From Haplomitrium mnioides (taxonomy: Eukaryota > Marchantiophyta > Haplomitriopsida > Calobryales), in contig JBNGIS010037936.1 in NCBI GenBank assembly GCA_049999725.1, positions 1-42,570 on the forward strand: a DNA stretch of 42,570 nt, in the 5' to 3' direction. Below, one piece after another: positions 20,953-33,450 of this stretch (positions within the stretch are counted from its first letter, which is position 1; each line of letters opens with the position of its first letter). The notes beneath the pieces were generated by a model that was not told the DNA's origin, ran no database searches, and was given only the letters and a program-made list of their open reading frames with translations. The position numbers and the translations under genes are program-made.

Positions 20953-23900
20953 GTCATGTAATGCAATATAATGCAAATTTCAAGTAGGTGAAGTTGTTGA
21001 GGAGTAAGATGCAAACGATCTCCTTTCATCAACAACAATGTTTTCTTCTCCTCTCATTCTATGCAATGTTATGCAATGCAAAGCACAATCCATTGTAGTT
21101 GTTGAACAGTAAGATGTTAACTGTCTCCTTTGCTTTAAAAAACTCTTCTTTTCCTCCCATTTCATGCAATGCAATACAATGCACAAACAAACAAATGCAG
21201 TTGTAGATGAGTAAGATATATAGTGTCTACTTTGCTTAGAAACAATGTCTTCTTTTCCTCTCATTTCATCCAATGTGATACAATGCAAAGCACAAGCATG
21301 TGGAAATGTTGAGGAGTGAGATGTCTCCTCAACTCACCAACAATCTCTTCTTTTCCTCCCATTTCATGCAATGTGAAACAATGAAAAGCACAAAGGGTTG
21401 AAGTTTTTTAGAAGTGAGATGTGAGTTGTCTCCTCTGGTTAGCAATGATCTCTTATTTTCCTCCTATTTCATGCAATGAGATACAATGCAAAGCGCAAGT
21501 TGTTGCATTTGTTGAAGAGTGAGAGATGAATTGTCTCCTCTTGTCAATATTAAACTCTTCTTTTCCTCCTAATTCATGCAATGCAAAGCACAAGCACTTG
21601 TTGTTGTTGAGGAGTGAGATGTGAAGTGTCTCCTCTCTTGAACAACAATCTCTTTTTATTCTCTCATTTAATCCAATAAGATACAATAGAAAGCACAAGG
21701 AGTTGAAGTTGTTGATGAGTGAGATGTTATCTATTTCATGCGCTCATCAACAATATTTTACATTTCTCCCATTACATGCAATGTGATACAATGCAAAGAC
21801 AAAACACTTTTAGTAGTTGAGAAGTGAGATGTCAACTATCTTCTCTACTCAACAACAATCTCTTTTTTTCCTCCCATCTCATGCAATAAGATACAATGCA
21901 AGGCACACGCACTTGCAATTGTTCATGAGTGAGATGTTAACTATCTCCTCTCCTCAATAAAAATCTCTTCTTTTCCTCCTATTTCATGCAATGTGAAACA
22001 ATGAAAAGCATAAGTTGTTGCAGTTGTTGAGTAGAAAGATGTGAACTAACTCCTTTCCTCTGCATTAGTTTCTTCTTTTCCTCATATTCATGCAATGCAA
22101 TACAATGTCAAGCACAAACCATTGCAATTGTTGATGATGTAGATTTTAGCTATCTCATGTACTTGGTTATGATCTCTTCTTTTCTTCCCACTTCATGCAA
22201 TGTTGTACAATGCAAAGCAAAAGGTGTTGGAGTTGTTGAGGGCTGAAATATGACTTATCTCCTTTTCCTAGAAACAACCTTTTTTTTACCTCCATTTTCA
22301 TGCAATGCAAAGCACAAGCAGGTGCGGTTGATGGGGAATGAGATGTAAGTTGTCTTACATGCTCAACAACAATCTCTTCTTTTCCTCCCATTTCATGCAA
22401 TGTGATACAATGCAAAGCACAAGCCTTTGGAGTTGTTAATGAGTGACATGTTAATTGTTTACTTTTCTCAGCAACAATCTTTCTTCTACTCTCATTTCAT
22501 GCATTTTGATACAATACAAAGCACTAGTTGTTGCACTTGTTGAGGAGTGATTTGTAAGAAGTCTCCTCTACTCATCAACAAGTTCTCTTGTTCCTCCCAT
22601 TTTATGCAATGCAAAGCACAAGGAGTTGTAGTTAATGATAAGTTAGATATGAGTTGTCTTAATTGCTCACAACAGTCTCTTCTTTTCCTCTAATTCCATG
22701 CATTGTGAAACAATGCAAAGGACAAGCAATTGGAGTTATTGAGTAGTGAGATGTGATTTGTCTCCTCTATGCAACATCAATCTCTACTTTTCCTCCCATT
22801 TCATGCAATGTGATACAATGAAAACCACAAGCCATTGCAGTTGTTGATAAGTGAGATTTTAATTGTTTCTCGTAATCAACAACAATATCTTCTTTTTCTC
22901 CCATTTAATGCAATGTGATGCAATGCTAAGCACAAGTAGTGATGAGTGAGACATTAATTGTCTCCTCTCTTTAGAAACAATCTCTTCTTTTTCTCCCATT
23001 CCATGCAACACAATACAATACAAAGCACAAGCAATTGAAGTTGTTGAAGAGTGAGATGTAAACTATCCCCTATGCTGAACAACAACCTCTTCTTTTTCCT
23101 TCTATTTTATGCAATGCAATACAATACAAAGCACAAGCCTCTACAGTTGTTGATGAGTGAGATGCTAATTGTCTCATGTTCTCAGTCACAACCTCTTCTT
23201 TTCCTCCTATTTCATCCAATACACTTCAAAGCAAAGTAGAAGCAGTTGCAATTGTTGAAGAGTCACATGTGAATTGTCTTCTATGCTTAACAACAATCTC
23301 TTATTTTCCTCCTATTTCAATGCAAAGCACAAGAAGTTACAAATTTTGAGGAGTGAGATGTAAACATGCAACTATGCTCAACAATGATCTCTTCTTGTCC
23401 TACCATTTCATGCAAGGCAAAAACAAGCAATTTTAATTGTTGATGAGTGAGATGTGAATTGTCTCCTTTGCCTACAAAAAGTCTCTTCTTTTCCTCCTAT
23501 TTCATGCAACGCAATACAATGCAAAGCACATAAGGTGCAAATGTTGATAAGTCAGATGTGAGATCTCTCCTTTGCTCAACAACAATCTCTTCTTTTCCTC
23601 AATTTCATGGAATGAAATACAATGCAAAACACAAGCAAATGCATTTGTTGAGGAGTGAGATGTGAAGTGTTTCCTCTTACTAGCAACATTGTATTTGTTT
23701 CCTCCTTTTTCATGCAATGTCATATAAGGCAATGTTTAAGTTGTTGTAGTTGCAATTGTTTAGAAGTGAAATGTGATATATCTCCAATCCTCAACAAAAA
23801 TCTCTTCTTTCCCTTCCATTCCATGCAATGCAAAACAATGCAAAACACAAGCCGTTGTAGTTGTTGATGAGTGAGATAGAATTGTCTTCTTTGCTCAACA

Positions 23901-26900
23901 ACAATCTCTTCTTTTCCTCCCATTTCATGCAATTTGATGTGATGCGTAACACAAGTTAATGTAGTTATTGAGGAATGAGATGTGAATTGTCACCTCTCCT
24001 TAGCAACAATCTTGTTTTTTTGTCTCATTTCATGCAATGCAATACAATGCAAACACAAGCAATTGTAGTTGTTGAGGAATGAGATGTGAAATGTCTCCTC
24101 TGCTCACAAAGAATCTCTTCTTTTCCTCTTATTTCATGCAATGTGATACAATGCAAAGCACGAGCACTTGGAGTTGTTGAAGAGTGAGATTTGAGATGTC
24201 TCCTCTGCTTAGCAACAATTTTGTTTTTCCTTCCATTTTATGCAATGAGATAAAATGCAAGCACAAACAATTGTTGATGAGAAAGATCTTAATTGTCTCC
24301 TGTCGTGAGCAAAAATCTTTTCTTTTCGTTCAATTTCATGTAATGAGATACAATGCAAAGCACAAGCCATTACAAAAGTTGATGAGTGAGAAGCTAACTA
24401 TCTTCATTGCTCAAAAACCATCTCTTCTTTTTCTTCCATTTCATGTAATGCGCTACAATACAAAGCACAAGCAGTTGCACTTGTTGAGGAGTGAGATATG
24501 AACTATTTCCTATGCTTAGAAACATTTTGTTCTTTTTCTCCTATTCTATAAAATGAAAAGCACAAGCAATTGTGGTTGTTGAGAAGAAAGATGTGAACTA
24601 TCTCATGTGGTGAGTAATAATCTCTACTTTTTCTTCTATTTTATGCAATGCAATACAATGCAAAGCACAAGTAATTGTAGTTGTTAAAGATTGAGATGTG
24701 ATTTGTTTCCTATAATCAACAACAATCTCTTCTTTCTCTTGCATTTCATGCAATGCAAGACAATGCAAAGAACAAGCACTTGCAAATGTTGAGAAGTGAG
24801 ATATGAACTGTCTCATGTGCTTAACATTTATCTCTTCTTTTCCTTCTATTTCATGCAATGCAATACAATAGAAAGCATAAGTAGTTGTAGTTGTTGAGGA
24901 GTAAGATGAGAACTATCTCCTCCGCTCAACAACAATCTCTTCTTTTTCTCTTATTTCATGTAATGTGATACAATGCAAAGCACAAGGACTTGCAATCGTT
25001 GATGAGTGAGATGTCCAATGTCTCATATGTTGAGCAACAATCTCTCCTTTCCCTTCAACTTCATGTAATGCAATAGAATGTAGAACACAAACTGGTGCAG
25101 TTTTTTGGAGTTTGATGTGAGCTATCTCCTCCACTAAGCAACAATCTCATCTTTTCCTCCCATTTCATGCAGTGCAAGACAATGAAAAAGACAAGTAGTT
25201 GAAGTTGTTGAGAAGTGAAATGTCAACTGTCTTCTTTCCTCAACAACAATCTCTTCTTTTCCTCCCATTTCATGTAATAGGATACAATGAAAAGCACGAG
25301 GAGTTGCAAATTATAAGGAGTGAGATGTGATTTGTCTCATGTGCTCAACAACAATCTCTTAGTTTCCTCTCATTACATGCAATGCAAGATAATGCAAAGT
25401 ACAAGTAGGTGGAGTTGTTGATGAGTGAGATGTGAACTTTCTCCTCTCATCAACAATAATATCTTCTTTTCCTCCCATTTCATGCAATGCGATGCAATAC
25501 AAAGCACAACCTATTGTAGTTAATGATTAGTGAGATGTTGAGTGTCTCCTGCACTCAACAAGAATCTTTGTTTTCCTCCCATTGCATGCTTTGTGATACA
25601 ATTCAAAGCATAAAAAGTTGCAATTGTGGAAAACTGAGATGTTAACTATCTCCTCTATTGAGCAACAATGTCTTCTTTTCCTCGCACTTCATGCAATACG
25701 AGATAATGCAAAGCAAAAAAAAATTGGAGTTGATGAGGAGTGAGATGTCTTCTCAACTCACCAACAAAATTTTCTTCTCTTGCCATTTAATGCAATGTGA
25801 TACAATGCAAAGCACAAGCAGTTGCAATTGTTGCTCTGTGAGATGTAAACTATCTCTTCTACTGAACAATAATCTCTTCTTTTTCCTCTTATTTCATGCA
25901 ATAGGATACAATAGAAAGCACAAGGCATTGAAGTTGTTGATGAGAAAGATGTCAATTGTCTCATGTGCTTAGCCACAACATTGTTTTTTTTTCTCCCATT
26001 TCATATAGTAGGCTACAATTCAAAGCACAAGCAGTTGCAATTGTTGAGGAGTCAGATGTGAATTGTCTCTTATGTTGAACAAAAATCTCTTATTTTCATC
26101 CCATTTAATACAATTCAAAGCACAAGGAGTTATAGTTGTTGAGGAGTGAGATGTTAACTATCTCCTATGCTTAGCAACAATTTCTTCTTTTCCTTCCATT
26201 TCATGCAATGAAAAGCACAAGCAGTTGCAATTGTTGATGAGTGTGATGTGAGTTGCCTTCGATGCATACCAAAAATCTTTTCTTTTCCTCCCATTATTGC
26301 AATGCGATACAATGCAAAGCACAAGAACGTTTAATTGTTGATGAGTGAGATGTGAGATATCTCATTTTCTCAGCAACAATCTTCTATTTTCCTCCCATTT
26401 CATGGATTGCAATACAATGCAAAGCACAAGCAAATGCATTTGTTGAAGAGTGAGATGTAAAATGTTTTCTCTTTTTAGCAACACAAAATTTATTTCCTCC
26501 TACTTCATGCAATGCCATACAATGCAATGCACAAGTAGTTGTAGATGCATTTGTTGAGAAGTGAAATGTGACGTCTTCTCTCATTAGCAACAATTTCTTC
26601 TTTTCCTCCCATTTCATGCAATGCAAAACATTGAAAAGCACAAGAAGTTGGAGTTGTTGAGGAGTGAGATGTCAATTGTCTCCTCCGCTTAGCAACATTC
26701 TCCTCTCTTCCTCCCATGTCATGCAATGAGATATAGTGCTAAGCACAAGTTGTCATATTTGATGAAGAGTGAGATGTAATTGTCTCCTCTTGTCAGCAAC
26801 AATCTCTTCTTTACCTCCCATTTCATGCATTGTAATACAATTCAAAGCATAAGGAGTTGTAGTTGTTGAGGAGTGAGATGTAAACTGTCTCCTCTCATGA

Positions 26901-28641
26901 GCAAGAATTTCTTCTTTTCCTCCCATTTCATGCAATGAGATACAATAAAAAGGAACGAGGAGTTGAATTAGTTGATAAGTGAGATGCTAACTATTTGTTA
27001 TGCTCATCAACAATCTTTTCCATTTCTCCTATTACATGGAATGCAATACAATGAAAAGCAAAAACAATTATAGTAGTTGACAAGTGAGATTGGAGTTGTC
27101 TCCTCTACTCAGCAACAATCCCTTCTTTTCCTCCCATCTCATGCAACGAGATACAATGCAAGGTACAAGCACTTGCAATTTTTCATGAGCAAGATGTTAA
27201 CTATCTCCTCTTCTCAACATCAATCTCTTATTTTCCTCTTGATTCATGCAATGTGACAAAATGCAAAGCACAAGCAGTTGTAGTTGTTAAGTAGAAAGAT
27301 ATGAACTATCTCCTTTCCTCAGCAACAATGAGGAGTGATATGCAACCAATCTCCTCTACTAAGCAACAAATTCTTCTTTTCTTCCCATTTTATGCAATGC
27401 GATACAATGCAAAGCACAAGGAGTGGCAACTAGTGAGGAGTGAGATATGAAATTTCTCTTCTTTCCTCTAATTTCCTGCAATGTGATACAGTGCAAAGCA
27501 CAAGCAGTTGCAGTTGTTGAGGAGTGAGATGTGATTTGTCTCCTTTGCTCAACAACAATCTCTTCTTTACCTCCTATTTCATGCAATGCAATAAAATGCA
27601 AACCACAATCCATTGCAATTGTTGATGAGTGAGATGTTTACTATTTCCTCTGCTTAGCGACAATCTCTTCTTTTCCTCCGATTTAATGCAATGCGATACA
27701 ATGCAAAGCACAAGAAGTTGGAGTTTTTTTTGAGTGAGATGTTTATTGTCTCCTCTCTTCATCAACAATCTCTTCTTTCCTCCCATTTCATGCAATGCAA
27801 TACAATGCAAAGCACAAGGAGTTGGAGTTTTTTTTGAGTGAGATGTTTATTGTCTCCTCTCTTCATCAATAATTTCTTCTTTCCTCCCATTTCATGCAAT
27901 GCAAAACAATGCAAAGCACAAGCAATTGAAGTTGTTGAAGAGTAAGATGTAAACTATCTCCTCTGCTAAGCAACAATCTCTTCTTTTTCCTTCTATTTCA
28001 TGCAATGCAATACAATGTAAAACACAAGCCATTGCAGCTAATGATGAGTGAGATGTCAATTGTCTCATCTGCTCAACCACAACCTCTTCTTCTGCTCAAC
28101 CACAACCTCTTCTTTTTGTCCCATTTCATGGAGTGGGTTACAATACAAAGCACAAGCATGTGTAGTTGTTGAGGAGTGAGATGTGAATTGTGTCTTATGC
28201 TCAATAATAGTTTTTGTTTTCTCCCATTTATAACTCTTCAAAGCACAAAGAGTTGTAGTTATTGAGAAGTGAGATGTAAATTGTTTCATATGCTCAGCAA
28301 TGATCTCTTCTTTTCCTCCCATTTCATGCAATACAAAGCACAAGCTGATGCAATTGTTGATGAGAGAGATGTGAATTGTCTCTTGTTCATACCAAAAAAG
28401 TCTCTTACTTTCCTCATATTGCTTGCAATGCGATACAATGCAAAACACAAGAAAGTGTAGTTGTTGATAAGTGAGATGTGAAATATCTCTTTTTCTCAAC
28501 AACAATCTCTTCCTTTCCTCCCATTTCATGGACTACAATACAATGGAAAGCACAAGCAAATGCATTTGTTGAGGAGAGGAGATTGTGCAAATATTGATCA
28601 ATGAGACGTTAAGTGTCTTCTATTAGAAACAACCCATTAGC
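20953..28641. repeat. 105-bp satellite array, block 3
   Basis: About 7.7 kb and some 75 monomers in one orientation. The consensus blocks are GTGAGATGTGAATTGTCTCC, CTCAACAACAATCTCTTC, TTTTCCTCCCATTTCATGC and CAATGCGATACAATGC plus AAAGCACAAGCAGTTGCAG. Monomers are 90-110 bp. Read on the - strand, a full monomer is 35 codons without a stop (repeat core LHCIALHEMGGKEEIV), which explains the many spurious open frames here. Groups of variant monomers recur in order (see findings). The block ends at 28641, where a copia LTR begins. Confidence 0.93.
27715..27930. repeat. Nearly identical adjacent satellite monomers
   Basis: Two successive monomers of about 104 bp share the rare variants GAGTTGGAGTTTTTTTTGAG, GATGTTTATTGTCTCC and CTCTTCATCAA, with very few differences. 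This is a recent local duplication inside an otherwise diverged array. Confidence 0.85.
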
Positions 28642-28791
28642 TGATGGTCTCAATCTTTCAACAACAATAACTTTGTTCATTATCTCTATGAGCCACACAT
28701 ATAGAGTTGAGGTTTTGTAACTACCATAACCTCCTTAACTTGAATTACATAATTTGAGTAACTAGAGTTAAGTTTAATTGGGGTTACAACA
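28642..28791 (-). repeat. 3' LTR of a Ty1/copia element (about 150 bp)
   Basis: On the - strand it starts TGTTGTAACCCC directly after a purine tract and ends GAGACCATCA. The outer end abuts satellite sequence (TTAGC at 28637-28641 would be the target duplication). The partner LTR should lie beyond the window, past elements A and B. The exact outer border is inferred from the TG/CA rule. Confidence 0.7.
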
Positions 28792-28803
28792 CTCCCCTTT
28801 GGC
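28792..28803 (-). other. Polypurine tract of the copia element
   Basis: The - strand reads GCCAAAGGGGAG immediately before TGTTGTAACC. This is the usual purine tract next to a copia 3' LTR. Confidence 0.75.
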
Positions 28804-29087
28804 TGATCTGAAAAGAAGTTTAGAACAACCAACAAGTACCTAACTAGAGTGTAATGTGTGGCCTCATTGAAACCCTCTTCTTTCTTTTGGGGGAAAGAGT
28901 GCCACCACATATAGATTGTGGTGTAGTATATAATAATAACAAACTATAATGTTCTGAAAGTAAAGCAAGAAAAATCTGCAATGTTGTATATGAGCAAAGT
29001 AACAATGTAAACTCTTGACATGCTTTGAGCTGTTGAAAATATGAACACCAATTCTAGACAGATCCAGAAAAAACCAAAAATGCATAA
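28804..29087 (-). other. Copia 3' untranslated region
   Basis: This is noncoding sequence between the copia pol stop and the polypurine tract. Short open frames are present but none is recognisable. Confidence 0.6.
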
Positions 29088-29473
29088 TTAATCATCTAAT
29101 GCAAGAAAAGAAGATAATGGGCGAAGTCCAATGCCAGTTTTTTGCTCCCTATGAAGTGCAGGAGTCAGTGGCTTAGTAAACAAGTCAACTGTATTATCTT
29201 TACTAGAAATCCATTAAACTCGAATTAGATCGCTATGCTGTTCATTAGTATAAAAGAATTTAGGGGCAATATGTTTAATCTCATCGCCCTTAATGAAGCC
29301 TTGAGAAATTTGTTGAACACATGGTCGATTATCTTCATGAATGATAGTAGGATGTTGGATAAGAGGTTTACTAGTATGAAGATTAATATGATTAATCAAT
29401 TGCGGTAACCAAACATATTTGTGGTTGGCTTCATATAAAGCAATAATTTTGGCATAGTCGGAGGAAGTGGAGA
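29088..29473 (-). pseudogene. Ty1/copia RNase H C-terminal fragment, truncated by LTR A
   Basis: RNase H end of a copia polyprotein, read from 29473 leftwards. Motifs are SSDYAKIIALYEANHKYVWL, a HEDNRPCVQQISQGF segment, KGDEIKHIAPKFFYT, and the C-terminal VDLFTKPLT with a closing FLALDD before the stop TAA at 29088-29090. These match the conserved end of plant copia pol (usual motifs YEDN, KHI.PKFF, DLFTK). One in-frame TAA follows HSDLIRV near 29217. The 5' part is missing because LTR A begins at 29474 inside the frame. The rest of the element should lie to the right of the nested insertions. Confidence 0.92.
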
Positions 29474-31992
29474 TGTCACTCCCCTGCTTCACGCCTTAAC
29501 CTTCACAAGTGCCACTTGGAAGGTAGGGGAGGACAAAAATAGGAGAATAAGGTTCTTTTGTGAGATGGCTCCTATCCAATTATCACTTTGGGGCTTTAAG
29601 AGATCCCTCTTTACCTTACAAGCTCTTTCTTCACCTCAACATTCACGTAAGTAGCCAATCTACTCACTCACCCCCAATGCCAGAATACACATGCACATAA
29701 ACCCAAGTATTTCTTTGGTAATCTTCAATATAATTCAGGGGTCCCAAATCTAGACCCAGCCACCTTGTATACACTTCAGAAGCAAAATGCAGTGACCCCA
29801 GTGTCACGATACCATGACAAGGGACTTGACTCCCCCTCGTAGGGTTATCCCAAGGTCTACAAAAATAGAATACATGCCTACTTCTAGTTTTAAATGTTTC
29901 TTACAAAATACAACAGAATTCAAATCTAACTAAATACACTCACACACAATTACAAACACACAAACATGCATTGCACCTCAGCAAAATCATAGGCCTCACA
30001 TGACCACCGGGACTGATCTCCCCAATAGACTCCTCCTTTCTTCCTCAACATACCACCTCAAATTTCCTTTCTTCTCCTACGCACACACCCTTCTTTAGAT
30101 AGTTTTTTAACTTCCCTTGCGAGAAGCCTTGGATTTACTTCCTCAGGCTCAAAAGAGGATTTCCTTAACTTCCACCTTTGGAAGACAGTCTTCCTGACTG
30201 CTCGCAGCTCACTCCACCTCTAAGCCTTGAACAAGTCTTCTCCATAGTGCACGGGCACTAACGTAGCTACCATCTTCTTAGCTCCACTTGAAAGATTACA
30301 CCTGAGTGCACTCCGAGCACTTCTGGGTTTGATGCTCTTACACAGATGATGCAGAGATGACCCCAAGATCCCACTTGGCAGCCTCTCCCAAATTCTCAAC
30401 AAACAGGATCCCCTTCAATTTCTCGTATCGATTCACCTCTATTACTGGTCCATCCGCAAGGATGAGTTCACCTGGATCGCTCGAGCCTCTAGAGCTCCCC
30501 GCCTAGTGATTCTCGGCACCCCTCTAGTCCACCTCCACCCCTACTAGCCCCTTGCACGAGTACACTCGCCTCACGTAAATTCTTACAGGAATCATTTCTG
30601 CCTTACCTCGTTGCCTCTTCTTGTCCTAAGATTGCTTGCGCATCTCTAGTTTGCTTGTACACCAACCCGATCAATGTCACAGCCTGTCGATGTATACCTT
30701 TTGCACTTCTGCCCCTTTGAATCCTTCCCGTTTGAAAAGGTTGTTATTCCCGTTAGACCCGGCCCTGACAAGGCGACACCTATCATATCTATTCGCAGAA
30801 TGCTTCCAAGTACAATGATCATTTCCGAGGTCTACGGGGTCAAGTCTGAGAAAACCCGCAGGTCAGAGTATGAGAAATCTTGCAGAACAGGGTCCGAAGG
30901 AATCTCCTAGAACCAAGTTCCGAAGAATTCCACGGAATCAAGTTCTGAAGTTCTCCACGAAACCCAATCCAAAGTTGACTAGTGAACGTTGCCGCCATCT
31001 CACATCGCTTTCAACTTGGAAGCTTGACCGCCGCATTGACCTCGATCCGTAGTTGACCACGAACCCAAAGTCCAAAGAATCCAATGGATAGGGGAGTCTG
31101 AAGGATCCCTCGGACCATGAGTTCTGAGGTTGACTTTTCCTCAGATGCTGCCGTCCAACACCGTTTTCAACAAGAGAGGTGGACCGCTGCACTGATATGG
31201 GGTCTTGAAGTTGACCGCAGGAGATTCTAGAATATTCTTTGGATAGGGAGTCCGAAGGATTCCGCGGAACCTCTGGGCCCGTAGTTGACTTGGTTTCGCA
31301 AAACGATGTTTGACGTTATTTTCCACAAGGAAGTTGGACCGTCACCGTTGACCTGGTTTCGAAGAATCCAATGGGCTCCTCCCAAGTGTCACGTGTTTAC
31401 TGAATCTCCCAGACACCTGCGAGGATGCCACGTTTCCGAGGGAGCACCATCCAATGCTATTTTCAATAGGGGAGCTTGACCGCCACGCTGACCTTAGGTT
31501 CCAAAGAAGATCGCGGACACCCCCACGCCGACCACGTTTCCACAAAGACCCACAGACCTCTTGCGCCTGCCACGTTTCCATAGAAGCCTGATGAACCGTG
31601 AAGAAAGTGGTTACAGGGTCTAGTAGAACCCGTTAACGCCTAAGGGATCGGAGCGTCCCCCGATCCTTGGCGTAGTCGTTGTTTACGAAGGCCCTGGCCC
31701 CCTCCTTTCTCTTCTTGATTTATGCTTCTGGTGCGCAACATTTGAACACTTGCGCTGCTGCCTTTCCTTATCTGCGGTCTCCCTCACCCGTTAGCACTTT
31801 TTGATCTCTACTCCGCGTCTCGGATCCTTCTCCTCTGGCCTCTGCTCCTTCCTCACTTCCAAGGTCGCCCTCCCTTCCTTCTCTAGGCTGCTTGCCTCTG
31901 GTGAGCGCTCCGTTCCTTCCTGCTAGGGCCTCGATTCTTGCATCCCGATGATACTTACAGGCTCTCTTCTACTTCCGTCAAAATTTAGTGGT

Positions 31993-32092
31993 NNNNNNNN
32001 NNNNNNNNNNNNNNNNNNNNNNNNNNNNNNNNNNNNNNNNNNNNNNNNNNNNNNNNNNNNNNNNNNNNNNNNNNNNNNNNNNNNNNNNNNNN
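31993..32092. other. Assembly gap (100 N)
   Basis: Run of N in LTR A, next to the AAATTTAGTGGT segment that in other LTRs precedes a GC-rich stretch (GGGGGGCACC on the opposite strand). Probably a placeholder of unknown length. Confidence 0.99.
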
Positions 32093-32223
32093 AATCTCGG
32101 CGATCCGCTCATGCTCACTGATTGGAGTCGATCCGCTGCTTCCAAGGTACTTTAACACTAACAAGAGAGAAATTGTTCCAATGCCACCTCCGATCTCATG
32201 AATTCTTCCATAGTGCCCCGTGT

Positions 32224-32228
32224 CACTA
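32224..32228. repeat. Predicted left target-site duplication CACTA (element B)
   Basis: CACTA precedes TGTCACTCCCC. In the LTR of C the equivalent position reads TCACTAGCTGACA on this strand, so CACTA belongs to LTR A. The right copy is outside the window. Confidence 0.7.
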
Positions 32229-32524
32229 TGTCACTCCCCTTTTTCAGGCCTTAACCTTCACAAGTGCCACTTGGAAGGCTAGGGAGGACAAAAACAGGGG
32301 AATAAGGTTCTTTTGTGAGATGGCCCCTATCCAGTTATCACTTTGAGGCTTTAAGGAATCTCTCTTTACCTTACCAACCATTTCCTCACCTCAACATTAA
32401 GAGCAACAACCAATCTGCTCATTCACCCACAATGCCAGAATATACCTACACATCTATGTGGTAATCTTCAATGTAATTTAGGGGTCCAAAATCAGGACCC
32501 AACCACCTTGTATACACTTCAAGA

Positions 32525-32812
32525 GTAGAATGTAATGACCTTTGTGTAACAGAACAATAACAATGGACTTGACTCCCCCTCGTAGGGTTGTCCCAAGGTC
32601 TAAACAAATAGAATTCTTGCCTACTTGTAGTCTTGAATGTTCCTTACAGAATAAAATAGAATTCAGGAGCATAATGCAATGACCCCAGAGTCACAAGACT
32701 ATGTCAAGGGACTTGACTCCCCCTTCACAGAGCTGTCCTAGGGTCAAAACAACAGGTACATGTATGGTCATAGTTCTAATTGTTGCTTACACAATATAAC
32801 ATAATTTAAATC
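32525..32812 (-). repeat. 144-bp tandem duplication in the element B LTR
   Basis: Two successive copies start at 32525 and 32669, each with AATG(T/C)AATGACC, GGACTTGACTCCCCC and a TCC(C/T)A(A/G)GGTC segment. The 5' LTR of B has the same pair (41530 and 41674). C and A carry a single copy. Confidence 0.82.
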
Positions 32813-33450
32813 TAACTAACATACTCATACACAATTACAAACATACATATTCATTGCACTTCACCAAAATCAGAGGCCTTGCAAGACCACCAGAATTGAT
32901 CTCCCCAGCTGACTCCTCCCTTCTTCCTCAACTTACCACCTCAATCTTTCTTTCATCTCTCACGCACACACCCTTCTTTTAGATAGTTTTTCAACTTCCC
33001 TCGCGAGAAGCCCTAGATTTACTTTCTCAAACTCAAAAGAGGATTTCTTTCACTTCCACCTTTGGAAGACAGTCCTCCTGACTGATGGTAGCTCACTCCA
33101 CCTCTGAGCCTTGAACAAGTCTTCTCCACAGTACATGTGCACTAACACAACTACCCTCTTCTCGTCTCTACTTGAAAGATAACACCAAAGCACACTCCGC
33201 GCACTCTAGGTTGATGCTCCTGCGCAGATGATGCAGAGATGATCATAAGATCCCACTTGGCAATCTCTCCCAAATTCTTAACAAATACGATCCCCTTCAA
33301 ATCTCGTGTATTGATTCACCTCCGCTACAGGTCCACCCGTAGGAATGAGTTCACTTAGATCATCCGAGCCTCTAGAGCTCCTCGCCCAGCGATCCTCCGT
33401 GCCCCTCCAGTCCACCTCAACCCCTGCTAGCCTCCTACACGAGTACACTG

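Larger units (their letters stand above)
29474..32228 (-). mobile_element. LTR A: C-family LTR inserted in copia and interrupted by element B
   Basis: It begins TGTCACTCCCCTGCTTCA on the + strand (the - strand 3' end of the LTR) and follows the LTR of C in inverse orientation throughout, with GTTGACC-type repeats around 30950-31500. It has a 100-N gap at 31993-32092. It ends GTGTCACTA at 32228, seven bases short of the expected GCTGACA. Those bases are expected beyond element B. The 5 bp before it, GGAGA (29469-29473), is the predicted left target duplication. Whether this is a solo LTR or the 3' LTR of a full element cannot be seen here. Confidence 0.87.

Noticed and set aside
20953-28641. 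CRISPR-like or regulatory-RNA repeat array
   Set aside because: Monomers are contiguous with no unique spacers and diverge along their whole length, so this is a plant-type satellite.
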